Part shown: piece after piece, positions 37,265 to 47,532 of the stretch | Layout: each line of letters starts with the position of its first letter | Numbering within the stretch: position 1 is the first letter of the stretch | Origin: an uncultured Sinobacteraceae bacterium | GTDB lineage: Bacteria; Pseudomonadota; Gammaproteobacteria; Nevskiales; Nevskiaceae | Direction: 5' to 3' | DNA: 64,000 nucleotides | Assembly: GCA_903822975.1 (NCBI GenBank) | Contig: CAIJRD010000002.1 | Span: forward strand, 1-64,000 | Position numbers and translations under genes: made by a program | Notes under the pieces: generated by a model | Database searches by the model: none | What the model saw: the letters and a program-made list of their open reading frames with translations, nothing else | Told to the model about the DNA's origin: nothing

Positions 37265-38530
37265 ATGGATTTAGCTCTGACCGATGATCAGCGGATGGTC
37301 CGCGAGGCCGCGCAAAGCTTCCTCGCGGATGCCAGCGATTCGGCCAGCGTGCGCGCGGCCATGGCGACTGCCTTGGGCTACGACGAGGCGGTCTGGCAGC
37401 AGATCGCCGGCGAACTCGGCTGGTGCGCCATCGCCATCCCGGAAGCCTATGGCGGGCTGGGTCTAGGACCGGTCGGTCTCGTTGTGCTGATGGAACAGAT
37501 GGGTCACCAGTTGCTGTGTGCGCCGTTCTTCTCCACGGTCTGTCTCGCCGCGAACTGGCTCGCCGAGGCGGGTAGTGCGGCTGCACGCCAACGCTTCCTG
37601 CCGGAGATCGCCGCGGGCCGCTTGCGCGCAACGATGCCGGTGAACGAAACCGCGAACGACTGGATCGACCAGCGTGCTTCGCTGCGCGCATTCCGCGACG
37701 GCGCCGGCTGGCGCCTCGAAGGTGTTTGTGCGCGCGTACCGGACGCGGGCGATGCGCAGTGGCTCCTGCTGCCGGCCCGCATCGACGACGAGGCTGAATC
37801 GTCCGGCACGGGCGGCAACGGCGCGTTGCCACGCAGCGCCGTGTTCGCCGTGCCGCGCGATGCGGCGGGGCTGGTGGTCGCGCCCTTGAACACCTGGGAT
37901 GCAACGCGGCGCTGGTTCCGCGTCGAGCTTCGAGCCGTGAAGCTGGAGGCGTTGGCACGCGTCGACGACGAGCAGCGTAGCGACGTCGGTTTTGTCGGTT
38001 TTGTGCGCAGTGCTGCACTGGCGCGTCTGTATCTCGCAGCCGAACAGCTCGGCGCCGCGCAGGCCTGTCTCGATCTCAGCGTGGCCTACACCGCAACGCG
38101 CAAGCAGTTCGGTCGCACGATCGCATCGTTCCAGGCGGTCAAGCATCGCTGCGCGGAGATGATGGTGCGCATCGAAGCGCTGCGCTCGGCGGTTTATGGC
38201 GCAGCCGCATTCGCATCAGCAAATGTTTCAGCGCGCGCAGCGGATGGCGCGGCGAACGAAGTCGATGCTGAGGGTTCGGCGCACGCAGCGCCTGAGACAC
38301 TGGCGCTGGAATGCGCGATGGCGCGCGCGCTTGCCGACGACGCTGCGTTCTATTGCGCACAGGAAGCCATTCAATTGCACGGCGGTGTCGGCTTCACCTG
38401 GGAATACGATCCGCAGCTGTATTTCAAGCGCGCGCAGGCGGCACACCATTGGTTCGGCAACGGCGACGCGCTGCGCAGCCGCATCGCCGATGGAATTGCC
38501 GACGGCATTGCCGATGGCCTCTTGGCATGA
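37265..38530 (+). CDS. Acyl-CoA dehydrogenase (FadE32/33-like partner)
   Basis: A 421-residue acyl-CoA dehydrogenase (LALTDDQRMVREAAQSFL start; TRKQFGRTIASFQAVKHRCAEM; AIQLHGGVGFTWEYDPQLYFKRA). A low-complexity insert of about 30 residues lies near residues 315-345. The C-terminus carries an in-frame 12-bp repeat (RIADGIADGIADGL). It overlaps fadE30 by 4 bp (ATGA), so the two are probably coupled, either as subunits or sequential enzymes in HIP beta-oxidation. Confidence 0.8.
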   Translation: MDLALTDDQRMVREAAQSFLADASDSASVRAAMATALGYDEAVWQQIAGELGWCAIAIPEAYGGLGLGPVGLVVLMEQMGHQLLCAPFFSTVCLAANWLAEAGSAAARQRFLPEIAAGRLRATMPVNETANDWIDQRASLRAFRDGAGWRLEGVCARVPDAGDAQWLLLPARIDDEAESSGTGGNGALPRSAVFAVPRDAAGLVVAPLNTWDATRRWFRVELRAVKLEALARVDDEQRSDVGFVGFVRSAALARLYLAAEQLGAAQACLDLSVAYTATRKQFGRTIASFQAVKHRCAEMMVRIEALRSAVYGAAAFASANVSARAADGAANEVDAEGSAHAAPETLALECAMARALADDAAFYCAQEAIQLHGGVGFTWEYDPQLYFKRAQAAHHWFGNGDALRSRIADGIADGIADGLLA

Positions 38531-39750
38531 GTGACGCCGCGATGATGGATGCGCCAACGCAATCCGCCGACGCCGATTTCCGCGCCGAAGTGGCCGGCTG
38601 GATGCGCGCACATCTGGTCGGTCGGTTCGCCGCGCTGAAGCACCGCGGCGGCCCCGGCGACGAGGAAGCCTTTCCCGCGCTGCGCAAGGACTGGGAGCGT
38701 GAACTGGCGGCCGGTGGCTGGACCTGTGTGGGCTGGCCGCGCGAGCATGGTGGACGGGCGCTACCGATTGCGCAGCAGGTGATCTTTCACGAGGAGTACG
38801 CGCGCGCCGGTGGGCCCGGGCGCATGGGCCATATCGGCGAAGGCCTGATCGGCCCGGCGCTGATCCGTTACGGCAGCGCCGAGCAGCAGCGCCGCTTCCT
38901 GCCGGCGATCGTCGCCGGCCGCGAGTTCTGGGCGCAGGGCTATTCGGAGCCGAACGCCGGATCGGACCTCGCCAATGTGCAGACGCGCTGCACGCTCGGT
39001 GCAGACGGTCGCTGGCGCGTCACGGGTCAGAAGATCTGGACCTCGCTGGCGCACGAGTCCGACTGGATCTTCGTGCTCGCACGCAGCGAGCCGGGTTCCA
39101 AGGGCAACAAGGGTTTGAGTTTCCTGCTGCTGCCGCTGCGCCAGCCTGGCATCAGCATCCGGCCGATCCGGCAGCTCGGCGGCGGCGCGGAGTTCAACGA
39201 AGTGTTCTTCGACGAGGCGATCGCCGAGCCCGAACATCTGGTCGGCGCGCCGGGCGACGGCTGGAAGGTCGCGATGGGGCTGCTCGAAGCCGAGCGTGGT
39301 GTCTCCACACTCGGCCAGCAGATGCACTTCAGTCATGAACTCGAACGCGTCGTGCGTGCCGCGCGACGCCGCGGCTGCGATGGCAATGCACAGATCCGCC
39401 AGCGCATCGCCCAGGCCTGGATCGGCCTGCGCGTGATGCGTTACAACGCATTGCGCATGCTCGCCGGTGACGCCACTACGCTCGGCCGCGAAGCGCTGAT
39501 CTACAAGTACTACTGGTCGAACTGGCATCGCGACCTCGGCAAGCTGGCGATGGACGTGCTCGGCCCCGAGGCCGACGTGATCAGTGACGACGCCGATGTC
39601 CGCGCGCTGCAGCAACTGTTCTTCTTCTCGCGTGCCGACACCATCTACGCCGGCACCAACGAAATCCAGCTCAACCTGATCGCCGAGCGCGGTCTGGGCA
39701 TGCCGCGCGAAGCGCGCGGCGACGTCTCCACTTCTTCCAAATCCTCATGA
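38527..39750 (+). CDS. fadE30: Acyl-CoA dehydrogenase FadE30-like
   Basis: A 407-residue acyl-CoA dehydrogenase strongly reminiscent of mycobacterial FadE30, which oxidises the HIP-derived 5-hydroxy CoA thioester: the N-terminal FAALKHRGGPG, the AQGYSEPNAGSDLANVQ FAD segment, GQKIWTSLAHESDW, GAEFNEVFFD and ERGVSTLGQQ stretches. The next gene is an ipdF homologue, the same fadE30-ipdF order as in Mycobacterium, which supports the name. It overlaps both neighbours by 4 bp. Confidence 0.85.
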   Translation: MSDAAMMDAPTQSADADFRAEVAGWMRAHLVGRFAALKHRGGPGDEEAFPALRKDWERELAAGGWTCVGWPREHGGRALPIAQQVIFHEEYARAGGPGRMGHIGEGLIGPALIRYGSAEQQRRFLPAIVAGREFWAQGYSEPNAGSDLANVQTRCTLGADGRWRVTGQKIWTSLAHESDWIFVLARSEPGSKGNKGLSFLLLPLRQPGISIRPIRQLGGGAEFNEVFFDEAIAEPEHLVGAPGDGWKVAMGLLEAERGVSTLGQQMHFSHELERVVRAARRRGCDGNAQIRQRIAQAWIGLRVMRYNALRMLAGDATTLGREALIYKYYWSNWHRDLGKLAMDVLGPEADVISDDADVRALQQLFFFSRADTIYAGTNEIQLNLIAERGLGMPREARGDVSTSSKSS

Positions 39751-40547
39751 GCAGCAGCACCTCCGCAGCCACTCCGCCCTACGTGCCCGCGCACGGCTTG
39801 CTCAAGGGCAAGCGCGTGTTGATCACCGCCGCTGCCGGTGGTGGCATCGGCTTCGCCACCGCGCGCCGCGTGTTGGAAGAGGGCGCATCTGCGCTGGTGA
39901 TCGCCGACATTCATCCGCGTCGTCTCGAAGAAGCGGCGACGGCGCTGCGCGCCGATTTCGGCGACCGGGAAATCTTCAGCCAGCTCGCCAACGTCACCAA
40001 CGAAGCCGAGGTGCAGGCGCTGGTCGATTTCGCCGAAGCCAAAACCGGCGGCATCGATGTGCTGGTCAACAACGCCGGACTCGGCGGCAGCAAGCGTGTG
40101 GTCGACATGAGCGACGACGACTGGCTCAAGGTGATCGACGTGACGCTCAACGGCACCTTCCGGATGACGCGCGCGATGCTGAAGAAAATGCAGCCGCGCG
40201 GTCGTGGCGCGATCGTCAACAACGCCTCCGTGCTCGGCTGGCGCGCGCAGAAGGAGCAGGCGCACTACGCAGCAGCGAAAGCCGGCGTGATGGCCTTGAC
40301 GCGCTGTGCCGGCCTTGAAGCGGCCGACTTCGGCATCCGCGTGAATGCGGTGTCGCCGTCGATCGTGTTCCACGACCACCTGCGCAAGACCGCACCCGAA
40401 GCCTTGTTGAAAGAACTGTCGAGCCGCGAAGCTTTCGGCCGCGCGGCCGAGGCTTTCGAGATCGCCAATGTCATCGTATTTCTCGCATCGGAATACGCGT
40501 CGTATCTGGTCGGCGAAGTGATCTCCGCTTCCAGCCAGCGCGCCTGA
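39747..40547 (+). CDS. ipdF: IpdF-like short-chain dehydrogenase
   Basis: A 266-residue SDR with GKRVLITAAAGGGIGFATAR (cofactor site, residues about 20-39), NNAG and HYAAAKAG catalytic motifs. The TAAAGGGIG variant of the glycine motif and position directly after fadE30 match IpdF, which handles the hydroxyl/keto group of the HIP-CoA-derived intermediate. It lies 14 bp before the MaoC gene. Confidence 0.8.
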   Translation: MSSSTSAATPPYVPAHGLLKGKRVLITAAAGGGIGFATARRVLEEGASALVIADIHPRRLEEAATALRADFGDREIFSQLANVTNEAEVQALVDFAEAKTGGIDVLVNNAGLGGSKRVVDMSDDDWLKVIDVTLNGTFRMTRAMLKKMQPRGRGAIVNNASVLGWRAQKEQAHYAAAKAGVMALTRCAGLEAADFGIRVNAVSPSIVFHDHLRKTAPEALLKELSSREAFGRAAEAFEIANVIVFLASEYASYLVGEVISASSQRA

Positions 40548-40561
40548 GGATTCAAGCACCC

Positions 40562-41017
40562 ATGCCCATCCGTTTCGATTCCGCCGACGCGATTATCAAG
40601 GCGGTCGGCCAGCCGCTCGGCACCAGCGACTGGCTGACGATCACGCAGCAGCGCGTCGACACCTTCGCCGACGCCACCGATGATCACCAGTGGATTCACG
40701 TCGACCCGGTGCGCGCCAAGGACGGTCCGTTCGGCGCCTGCATCGCGCACGGTTACCTGACGCTGTCGCTGGTGTCGCACTTCCTGCCGCAGATCGTCGA
40801 CGTGACGATGAAGATGGGCGTCAACTACGGCTGCGACAAAGTGCGCTTTCCGAATGCGGTGAAAGTCGGCGCGCGCATTCGCGGTCGCGGCGAACTGATC
40901 GCCGCCGAAGTCACCAAGGATGGTGGCCTGCAAGCCACCATTCGCGTCACCGTCGAGATCGACGGCGAGACGCGCCCCGCCTGTGTCGCCGACACCATTT
41001 CACGGTACTACTTCTGA
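40562..41017 (+). CDS. MaoC-like (R)-specific enoyl-CoA hydratase
   Basis: A 151-residue hot-dog-fold hydratase. The MaoC catalytic Asp/His are in FADATDDHQWIHVDP (about residues 39-53), and IAHGYLTLSLVSHFLP and the GVNYGCDKVRF core follow. It probably hydrates an enoyl-CoA in the steroid pathway; the substrate is not readable. ATG 40562 lies 14 bp after ipdF. Confidence 0.87.
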   Translation: MPIRFDSADAIIKAVGQPLGTSDWLTITQQRVDTFADATDDHQWIHVDPVRAKDGPFGACIAHGYLTLSLVSHFLPQIVDVTMKMGVNYGCDKVRFPNAVKVGARIRGRGELIAAEVTKDGGLQATIRVTVEIDGETRPACVADTISRYYF

Positions 41018-41219
41018 TGTGCACTGAACGACAGTCCCTGGGTTTCACGATGGCATCCGCATGGATCAGCGCGCCGAACGTCGCGACTAAAAGCGCAGCG
41101 GCATCCAAAACGTTCGCTGCATCGTTCACGTTGTTGGCGTCGTTAGCGTCGCGAGCGTCTGCGGCCTCGCGCCGAGCAGCGCTTGTAGTTGTTGCGACAT
41201 CGCAGTCGGAGTGCCGCGC

Positions 41220-42437
<1,218 letters not shown>

Positions 42438-42517
42438 GCGCGGCGTAAGCTGTGAACGGTATCGACAAAGCAGGTGCGCCCGGCATGCATCGGGTGCCGG
42501 ATGGAGGAGACAAAGAC

Positions 42518-43696
42518 ATGGCCAAGACGGCCGCTTCTATGCTGCAAGACGCTTCGTCCGCGCACGTACGCGCACCTGCGGCTGCGCAAAGCCCCGCATT
42601 GGCAAGCTGGCCGGCGGTGGTGATGGTCGCTGCCGTTCTGGGTGCTGCGCTTTATGCGTTCTCGCCGCGACCGCTGTTGTCGTTCCCGGTTACCGCGATC
42701 GGGCCCGATCAATTGCTGATCGACGGCCTTGCGCGCAGCGGCTCGCGCCTGGCGGCGGTTGGCGAGCAGGGCGAGATTCTGATCGCAGACAACGCCAAGG
42801 GCCCCTGGCGCATGGCCAAGGTCGAACCGCAGCGCGGCTCGACGCTGACGCAGGTGCTGTTCGTCGACGATCAGCTCGCACTGGCGGTGGGTCACGACAG
42901 CTGGATCCTGCGCAGCACCGATGCCGGTGCGAGCTGGCACGAAGTGAACTTCAATCCCGAACTGTCGGAGCCGCTGCTCGGCATCGCCGGACCTTACGAC
43001 GGCAAGCTGTTCGCATTCGGCGGCTTCGGCCAGATGCTGGTATCGACCGATCGCGGCCAGACCTGGCAGCCGCAGAAAATCGATACCGCGGCACCGAGCG
43101 AAGCGCCAAAGCCGGCGGCGGCCAACGCCGATCCGTTCGCCAGCGATCCGTTCGGTGCTGGTGCGACCGCCGACAGCGGCGGTGATCGCCACTTCAACGG
43201 CATGGTGCAGCTCAGCGATGGCGCGCTGCTGCTGGTCGGCGAAAAAGGTCTGATGATGAAGTCGGTCGACCATGGCGAGCACTGGACGATGATGCCGCCG
43301 ATCTACAACGGCTCGTTCTTCGGCGCGATGCAATTACCGTCGAACGCCGTGATGGTCTACGGCATGCGCGGACACGCCTTCGTCAGTCATGACGCCGGCA
43401 AGAGCTGGCAGGCGAGCAGCCTGCCGATTCAAGGCTCGCTGTTCGGCGGCACCGTCACCACCGATGGAACGATCTATCTGGTCGGCGACAGCAACACCGT
43501 GCTGGTGTCGAAGGATGCTGGCGCCAGCTTCAGTCTGGCAGCGCGCGCCGATCATGTCGCCGTGGGTGCGCGTGGCGGTCTCGCCGCTGTGTTGCCGCTG
43601 ACCGGCAATGCGCTGCTGACGGCGGGTGAGAGCGGTGTCGGTGTGCAGAATCTCGCCGCCGGCGAAACCGCGCCGCGGACCGGAGCTACGCCATGA
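42518..43696 (+). CDS. YCF48/HCF136-like beta-propeller protein
   Basis: A 392-residue protein with an N-terminal membrane anchor or signal (about residues 31-50) and a series of BNR/Asp-box repeats (STDAGASWHEV, STDRGQTWQPQ, SVDHGEHWTMM, SHDAGKSWQAS, SKDAGASFSLA), a beta-propeller predicted outside the cytoplasm. An Ala/Asp-rich insert follows repeat 2. GGAGGAG lies 9 nt before ATG 42518, which decides the start over GTG 42452. It overlaps the RND transporter gene (ATGA), so it is probably its periplasmic partner. Confidence 0.83.
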   Translation: MAKTAASMLQDASSAHVRAPAAAQSPALASWPAVVMVAAVLGAALYAFSPRPLLSFPVTAIGPDQLLIDGLARSGSRLAAVGEQGEILIADNAKGPWRMAKVEPQRGSTLTQVLFVDDQLALAVGHDSWILRSTDAGASWHEVNFNPELSEPLLGIAGPYDGKLFAFGGFGQMLVSTDRGQTWQPQKIDTAAPSEAPKPAAANADPFASDPFGAGATADSGGDRHFNGMVQLSDGALLLVGEKGLMMKSVDHGEHWTMMPPIYNGSFFGAMQLPSNAVMVYGMRGHAFVSHDAGKSWQASSLPIQGSLFGGTVTTDGTIYLVGDSNTVLVSKDAGASFSLAARADHVAVGARGGLAAVLPLTGNALLTAGESGVGVQNLAAGETAPRTGATP

Positions 43697-46299
43697 GCGC
43701 GGATCGCAGCGCCGGTCGCGCACGCTGGATCGACCGCTGGGTCGATCGCTGTTCCGATGTCTTGATCGGCTATCGACGAGTCCTGCGTGTGCTGTTCGTC
43801 GTCGCCACGCTCGGCTTCGGCTACAGCGCCACGCATGTGCAGCTCGATCCGGGATTCCTCAAACAGATCCCGATCCAGCATCCGTACATGAAGACGATGA
43901 TGGAGTATCTGAAGGATTTCTCCGGCGCCAATACGCTGCTGGTGAATCTGCGCTGGAAAGGCGAAGGCGATATCTACAACTCCGAGTTCATGGGCGCGAT
44001 GCAGAAAGCGACCGATGACGTCTTCCAGATTCCGGGCATCAACCGCACCAAGGTTTCGTCGATCTTCACGCCGAACGTCTACTACATCGAAATCACCGAA
44101 GAGGGCTTCAACGGTGAGCCGGTAGTACCCGCGCGCTTCTCCGGCACGCCGGAAGAACTGGAACGCGTCAAACACAACGTCGGACTTTCGGGTCAGGTCG
44201 GCTTGCTGGTGGCCAACGATGCCAAGGCCGCACTGATCCGCGCGGACTTGCAGGAGGCGGACAGCAGCGATCCGGTGAAGGCCGGCGTGTTCTATCGCCG
44301 CGTGCTGGGCCGCCTCGGCGACATCCGCGGACGCTTCGAAAGCCATACGCGCTACACCTATCGACTGCTCGCCGACAAACCACCGTTCAAGGCCGGCGAT
44401 GTCATCGCCGAGCGCTACAGCGACGAAGGCTGGCTGCGGCGCTTCGAAACGTTTTACGCAATTCCGCAAGACGGCAGCGATCCGGTCGCCGTCAGCGGCA
44501 GCGAAGTTCAGGTGGACGCAGCGCCCAACCCGGACTACGACGCCAACATCGAAGTCAACATCATCGGCTTCGCGCAGCTGTTGTCGGATGTCATCAACGG
44601 CCTGCTGGGCGTGTTCAGCTTTTTCCTGTTCGCGTTCGTCATCACCTTCGCCTTGCTGTTCGCCTACTCGCGCTCGATCCGGCTGACGCTGGTGGCGCTG
44701 GTGGTGGCCTTGCTGCCGGTGGTCTGGCTGATCGGCATTCTGCCGCTGATCGGATTCGGCATCGATCCGATGTCGATCCTGGTGCCGTTCCTGATCTTCT
44801 CGATCGGTGTGTCGCATGCGGTGCAGATGACCAATGCCTGGCGTCAGGAAGTGGTGGCGGGGGCGGATTCGGTTGAAGCATCGCGCAACGCCTTCCGCAA
44901 GCTGTTCGTGCCGGGCGCGGTTGCGTTGTTGACCAATGCGCTGGGCTTCGCCGTGATCATGTTGATCGACATTCCGATCGTGCATGAGCTCGGCATTACC
45001 GCCTGCCTCGGCGTGCTGCTGATGATCATCACCAACAAGATGATCCTGCCGATCTGGCTGACGCTGATCCGCCTCGAAGACAGCAGCCGCGCCTATTCGA
45101 AGAAGCCCGATTCGCCGCGCATGCTGGCGATCTGGCAGGGCATCGCGCGCTGTGCGGAACCGAAGTACGCGCTGGTGACCTTCGGCGTGGCGCTGGTGCT
45201 GCTCGCCGGCACCACCTGGCTGTCGCGCGGCATGGTGATCGGCGACTCCGGCACCGGTGCGCCGGAGTTGCGCAAGGATTCGCGCTACAACTACGACAAC
45301 CGCACGATCGGCAGTTCCTACAACATCGGCACCGATCTGCTGTCGGTGATCGTTGAAGCGAAGAACTTCGAAGGCGATTCCTGCCTGCAGTATCCGGTGG
45401 TCAATCTGATCGACCGCTTCGAACTCTACGTGCGCGGGATCGATGGCGTGCGCTCGGTGACGAGTGTGGCCGGCATCGGCAAGCTGGTGATCTCGGCGTT
45501 CAACGAAGGCAGCCCACGCTGGCGCGCGCTGCCGCGCACCGAGCAGGCGTTGTCTGCTGGTTCCCGGGCATTTGATCCGGGTCTGGGGCTGAACAACGAA
45601 AGCTGCCGCGCGATTCAGGTGCTGATCTTCATGAAGAACCACGACGGCGCCAACATCGCGCACGTCGTCGCCGAGATCAAACGCTTCATCGCCGACAACC
45701 CGACTGATGGCGTGCTGATCCGGCTCGGCAACGGCAACGTCGGCGTGATGGCGGCAACCAACGAAGCGGTGTCGGCCGCCGAAGCGAAGATGCTGCTGGC
45801 GATCTTCGGCGCGCTGATGCTGCTGTGCTTCCTGACGTTCCGTTCCTGGCGCGCAGTGCTGTGCGTGATCGTGCCGCTGGCGATGGTGTCGATCTTCTGC
45901 AACGCGCTGATGGCCTCGCTGTCGATCGGTTTGAAAGTGGCGACGCTGCCGGTGATCGCGCTCGGTGTCGGCGTCGGTGTGGACTACGGCATCTACCTGT
46001 TCGAACGCATCCAACACCACATGGCCGATCCGAGCGTCGAGTTCCGCGATGCCTTCCACCTGGCGATGCGCGAGCGCGGCACGGCCGCGGTATTCACCGC
46101 GATCACGATGTCGATCGCGGTCGGCACGTGGACACTGTCTGCACTTAAATTTCAGGCCGACATGGGGCTGCTGCTGTCGTTCATGTTCCTGGTGAACATG
46201 CTCGGCGCAATCGGCCTGCTGCCGGCGCTGGGCGCCTGGTTCTTCAGGAAGCCCGCACCGGTGTTGCCACGCGTGGGTCAGGTGATCGGCGCGAAGTAG
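43693..46299 (+). CDS. RND-superfamily (MmpL/HpnN-like) exporter
   Basis: An 868-residue membrane transporter with two repeats of one transmembrane helix, a large periplasmic loop and a five-helix bundle (first bundle about residues 285-450, second about 690-850). Conserved SSD-like segments include PFLIFSIGVSHAVQM and IALGVGVGVDYGIYLFERI. Such proteins move lipids or sterol-like compounds. The 4-bp overlap with the YCF48 gene and location at the end of the steroid block suggest transport of a steroid or lipid, which is inference. Its stop lies 32 bp before a simple-repeat array. Confidence 0.87.
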   Translation: MSADRSAGRARWIDRWVDRCSDVLIGYRRVLRVLFVVATLGFGYSATHVQLDPGFLKQIPIQHPYMKTMMEYLKDFSGANTLLVNLRWKGEGDIYNSEFMGAMQKATDDVFQIPGINRTKVSSIFTPNVYYIEITEEGFNGEPVVPARFSGTPEELERVKHNVGLSGQVGLLVANDAKAALIRADLQEADSSDPVKAGVFYRRVLGRLGDIRGRFESHTRYTYRLLADKPPFKAGDVIAERYSDEGWLRRFETFYAIPQDGSDPVAVSGSEVQVDAAPNPDYDANIEVNIIGFAQLLSDVINGLLGVFSFFLFAFVITFALLFAYSRSIRLTLVALVVALLPVVWLIGILPLIGFGIDPMSILVPFLIFSIGVSHAVQMTNAWRQEVVAGADSVEASRNAFRKLFVPGAVALLTNALGFAVIMLIDIPIVHELGITACLGVLLMIITNKMILPIWLTLIRLEDSSRAYSKKPDSPRMLAIWQGIARCAEPKYALVTFGVALVLLAGTTWLSRGMVIGDSGTGAPELRKDSRYNYDNRTIGSSYNIGTDLLSVIVEAKNFEGDSCLQYPVVNLIDRFELYVRGIDGVRSVTSVAGIGKLVISAFNEGSPRWRALPRTEQALSAGSRAFDPGLGLNNESCRAIQVLIFMKNHDGANIAHVVAEIKRFIADNPTDGVLIRLGNGNVGVMAATNEAVSAAEAKMLLAIFGALMLLCFLTFRSWRAVLCVIVPLAMVSIFCNALMASLSIGLKVATLPVIALGVGVGVDYGIYLFERIQHHMADPSVEFRDAFHLAMRERGTAAVFTAITMSIAVGTWTLSALKFQADMGLLLSFMFLVNMLGAIGLLPALGAWFFRKPAPVLPRVGQVIGAK

Positions 46300-46331
46300 C
46301 GGGTGCGGTGGGACAGCGTGCGTGCGAGGCT

Positions 46332-46379
46332 TGTCACGCTGTCACGCTGTCACGCTGTCACGCTGTCACGCTGTCGCGG
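46332..46379. repeat. 8-bp tandem repeat tgtcacgc
   Basis: Five perfect tgtcacgc units are followed by a decayed tgtcgcgg. The array sits exactly where the integron integrase homology ends, and a 15-bp piece of it (ctgtcacgctgtcgc) recurs at 49355-49369 beyond the last cassette. Confidence 0.92.
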
Positions 46380-46928
46380 TGGAAGCATCAAATTCTCAGG
46401 CAGCACCGTCACACGGTCCTTTTCGCCTTTGCCTTGCCGAACGATGATCTCGCGCCGTTCAAATTCCACGTCTTTGATACGCAGGCGAAGCGCTTCGAGC
46501 AAGCGCATGCCAGTGCCGTAGAGCCGGTTGGCAACTAGACCCGTTGTCCCGCTCATCTCATGCAACAGCGAGCGAACCTCGGTTGGCGTCAACACCACCG
46601 GCAGATAGCGGCGACGCTTGGCGATGACTACTTCGTCCAACCAAGGGAGTTCGATTTCCAGAACCTTGGAATACAGAAACAGCAAGGCTGCGCGTGCCTG
46701 ATTCTGAGTGGAGGGCGCCTCCCGCATCCGGACTGCGAGATCCGACAGAAAAGAAGTGACGCCTTCCACGCCCAAGTCCGCCGGATGACGCTTCTGATGG
46801 AACAGAATGAATCGACGTACCCAATAAACGTACGTCTCTTCGGTGCGCAAACTGTAGCCGCGCGTTCGCACGGCCTGGCGCGCACGATCGAGCAGCTTGG
46901 GCGCTGCAGGATTGAGTGAATTGATCAC
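46350..46928 (-). pseudogene. intI: Integron integrase IntI, 3'-truncated
   Basis: The 192-codon frame matches IntI-type tyrosine recombinases from the N-terminus (YSLRTEETYVYWVRRFI, HPADLGVEGVTSFLSDLA, ARAALLFLYSKVL, LPVVLTPTEV) through the first catalytic Arg (LYGTGMRLLEALRLRIKDV) to RVTVLPENL. Homology then stops at the 8-bp repeat array. The IntI-specific insert and the downstream Lys, HxxR, His and Tyr residues are missing, so about 40 percent of the usual 320-340 residues is gone and recombination is not expected. Confidence 0.88.
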
Positions 46929-46976
46929 ATAGTGTCTGTAAAGACGCTATAGACCTGCTCCGTCGTAAGGGTCAAT

Positions 46977-47016
46977 GATGTCGTGAAAAATTGATTGGCA
47001 TCAATTTTTCGACATC
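46977..47016. promoter_or_regulatory. Long inverted repeat in the attI-like region
   Basis: gatgtcg-(tg)-aaaaattgat, a 4-base tggc loop, then atcaatttttcgacatc: a 17-bp stem with a two-base bulge, 49 bp upstream of the intI start and before the first attC. It could be an operator, a transcription hairpin, or part of attI; the sequence does not decide. Confidence 0.55.
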
Positions 47017-47041
47017 AAGCAAATTCAAGGAATTAGAGCAT

Positions 47042-47101
47042 GCGCAACTGTATTCAACCGCAAGCACGCGTCCGCTTCGTGCGGTTCAATCAGCGTTAGG
47101 C
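47042..47101 (+). other. attC-like site 1
   Basis: The right core GTTAGGC at 47095-47101 is canonical. The left core (GCGCAAC, 47042-47048) is degenerate but keeps AAC. Between them, AACCGCA pairs with TGCGGTT as an L''/L'-like inner stem. It precedes the first cassette gene and is probably the attC of a lost cassette. Confidence 0.6.
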
Positions 47102-47120
47102 ATTTTAGAAGGAGTTCACT

Positions 47121-47465
47121 TTGTACATTCAAACCATCGATATACGCACAAAGAACAAGCGCGTGTTCTCAGTCCATCTGGAGCAGTGGGGTCAGGACCA
47201 TTACGAGTGCAAGCTAGCCGCTATCAATCTTGGTCCACCACTTCCCGCGGATGCGACCTTTGGTCCATTCACGAAAGGCACAACAGCTCTAGCGGCCTAT
47301 CGGTCTCTCATATCCGGCTTGAAGGAGACCTTGTTGCAGCTAGACGCCACGGATTCAATCTCAGTAACGGACAATCCATGCAATGCGCCGTTTGTTACGG
47401 CGACGGATCAAAAGAATGTCCTGGGGCAGGACGTCGTCGTCAAGGTCAATGGGGTCAATGCCTAA
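47121..47465 (+). CDS. Integron-cassette protein of unknown function
   Basis: A 114-residue soluble protein with no family I recognise. It has a charged N-terminal half (IDIRTKNKRVFSVHLEQWG) and no signal or membrane segment. TTG 47121 is the best start: a GAAGGAG box lies 5 nt upstream and no ATG fits. The TAA stop is embedded in the left core of the next attC (GCCTAAC), typical of gene cassettes. The cassette would run from 47096 to 47515. Confidence 0.7.
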   Translation: MYIQTIDIRTKNKRVFSVHLEQWGQDHYECKLAAINLGPPLPADATFGPFTKGTTALAAYRSLISGLKETLLQLDATDSISVTDNPCNAPFVTATDQKNVLGQDVVVKVNGVNA

Positions 47466-47521
47466 CACGACGTTCAACGCGTCGGCCCGTAAACGGGCCG
47501 CGCGTTAACTGTGCGTTAGCG
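47460..47521 (+). other. attC site 2
   Basis: Left core GCCTAAC (47460-47466) and right core GTTAGCG (47515-47521) bracket a folded site: CAACGCG pairs with CGCGTTA and a central CGGCCCG/CGGGCCG stem closes an apical loop. Size (62 bp) and symmetry fit attC. The last core base is G instead of a pyrimidine. Confidence 0.82.
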
Positions 47522-47532
47522 CCAAGGTCTAC

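Noticed and set aside
43552..46059. An 835-codon open frame antisense to the RND transporter gene
   Set aside because: High GC with strong third-position bias opens long antisense frames; its translation is His/Arg/Gln-rich with no family, whereas the plus strand encodes a clear transporter.
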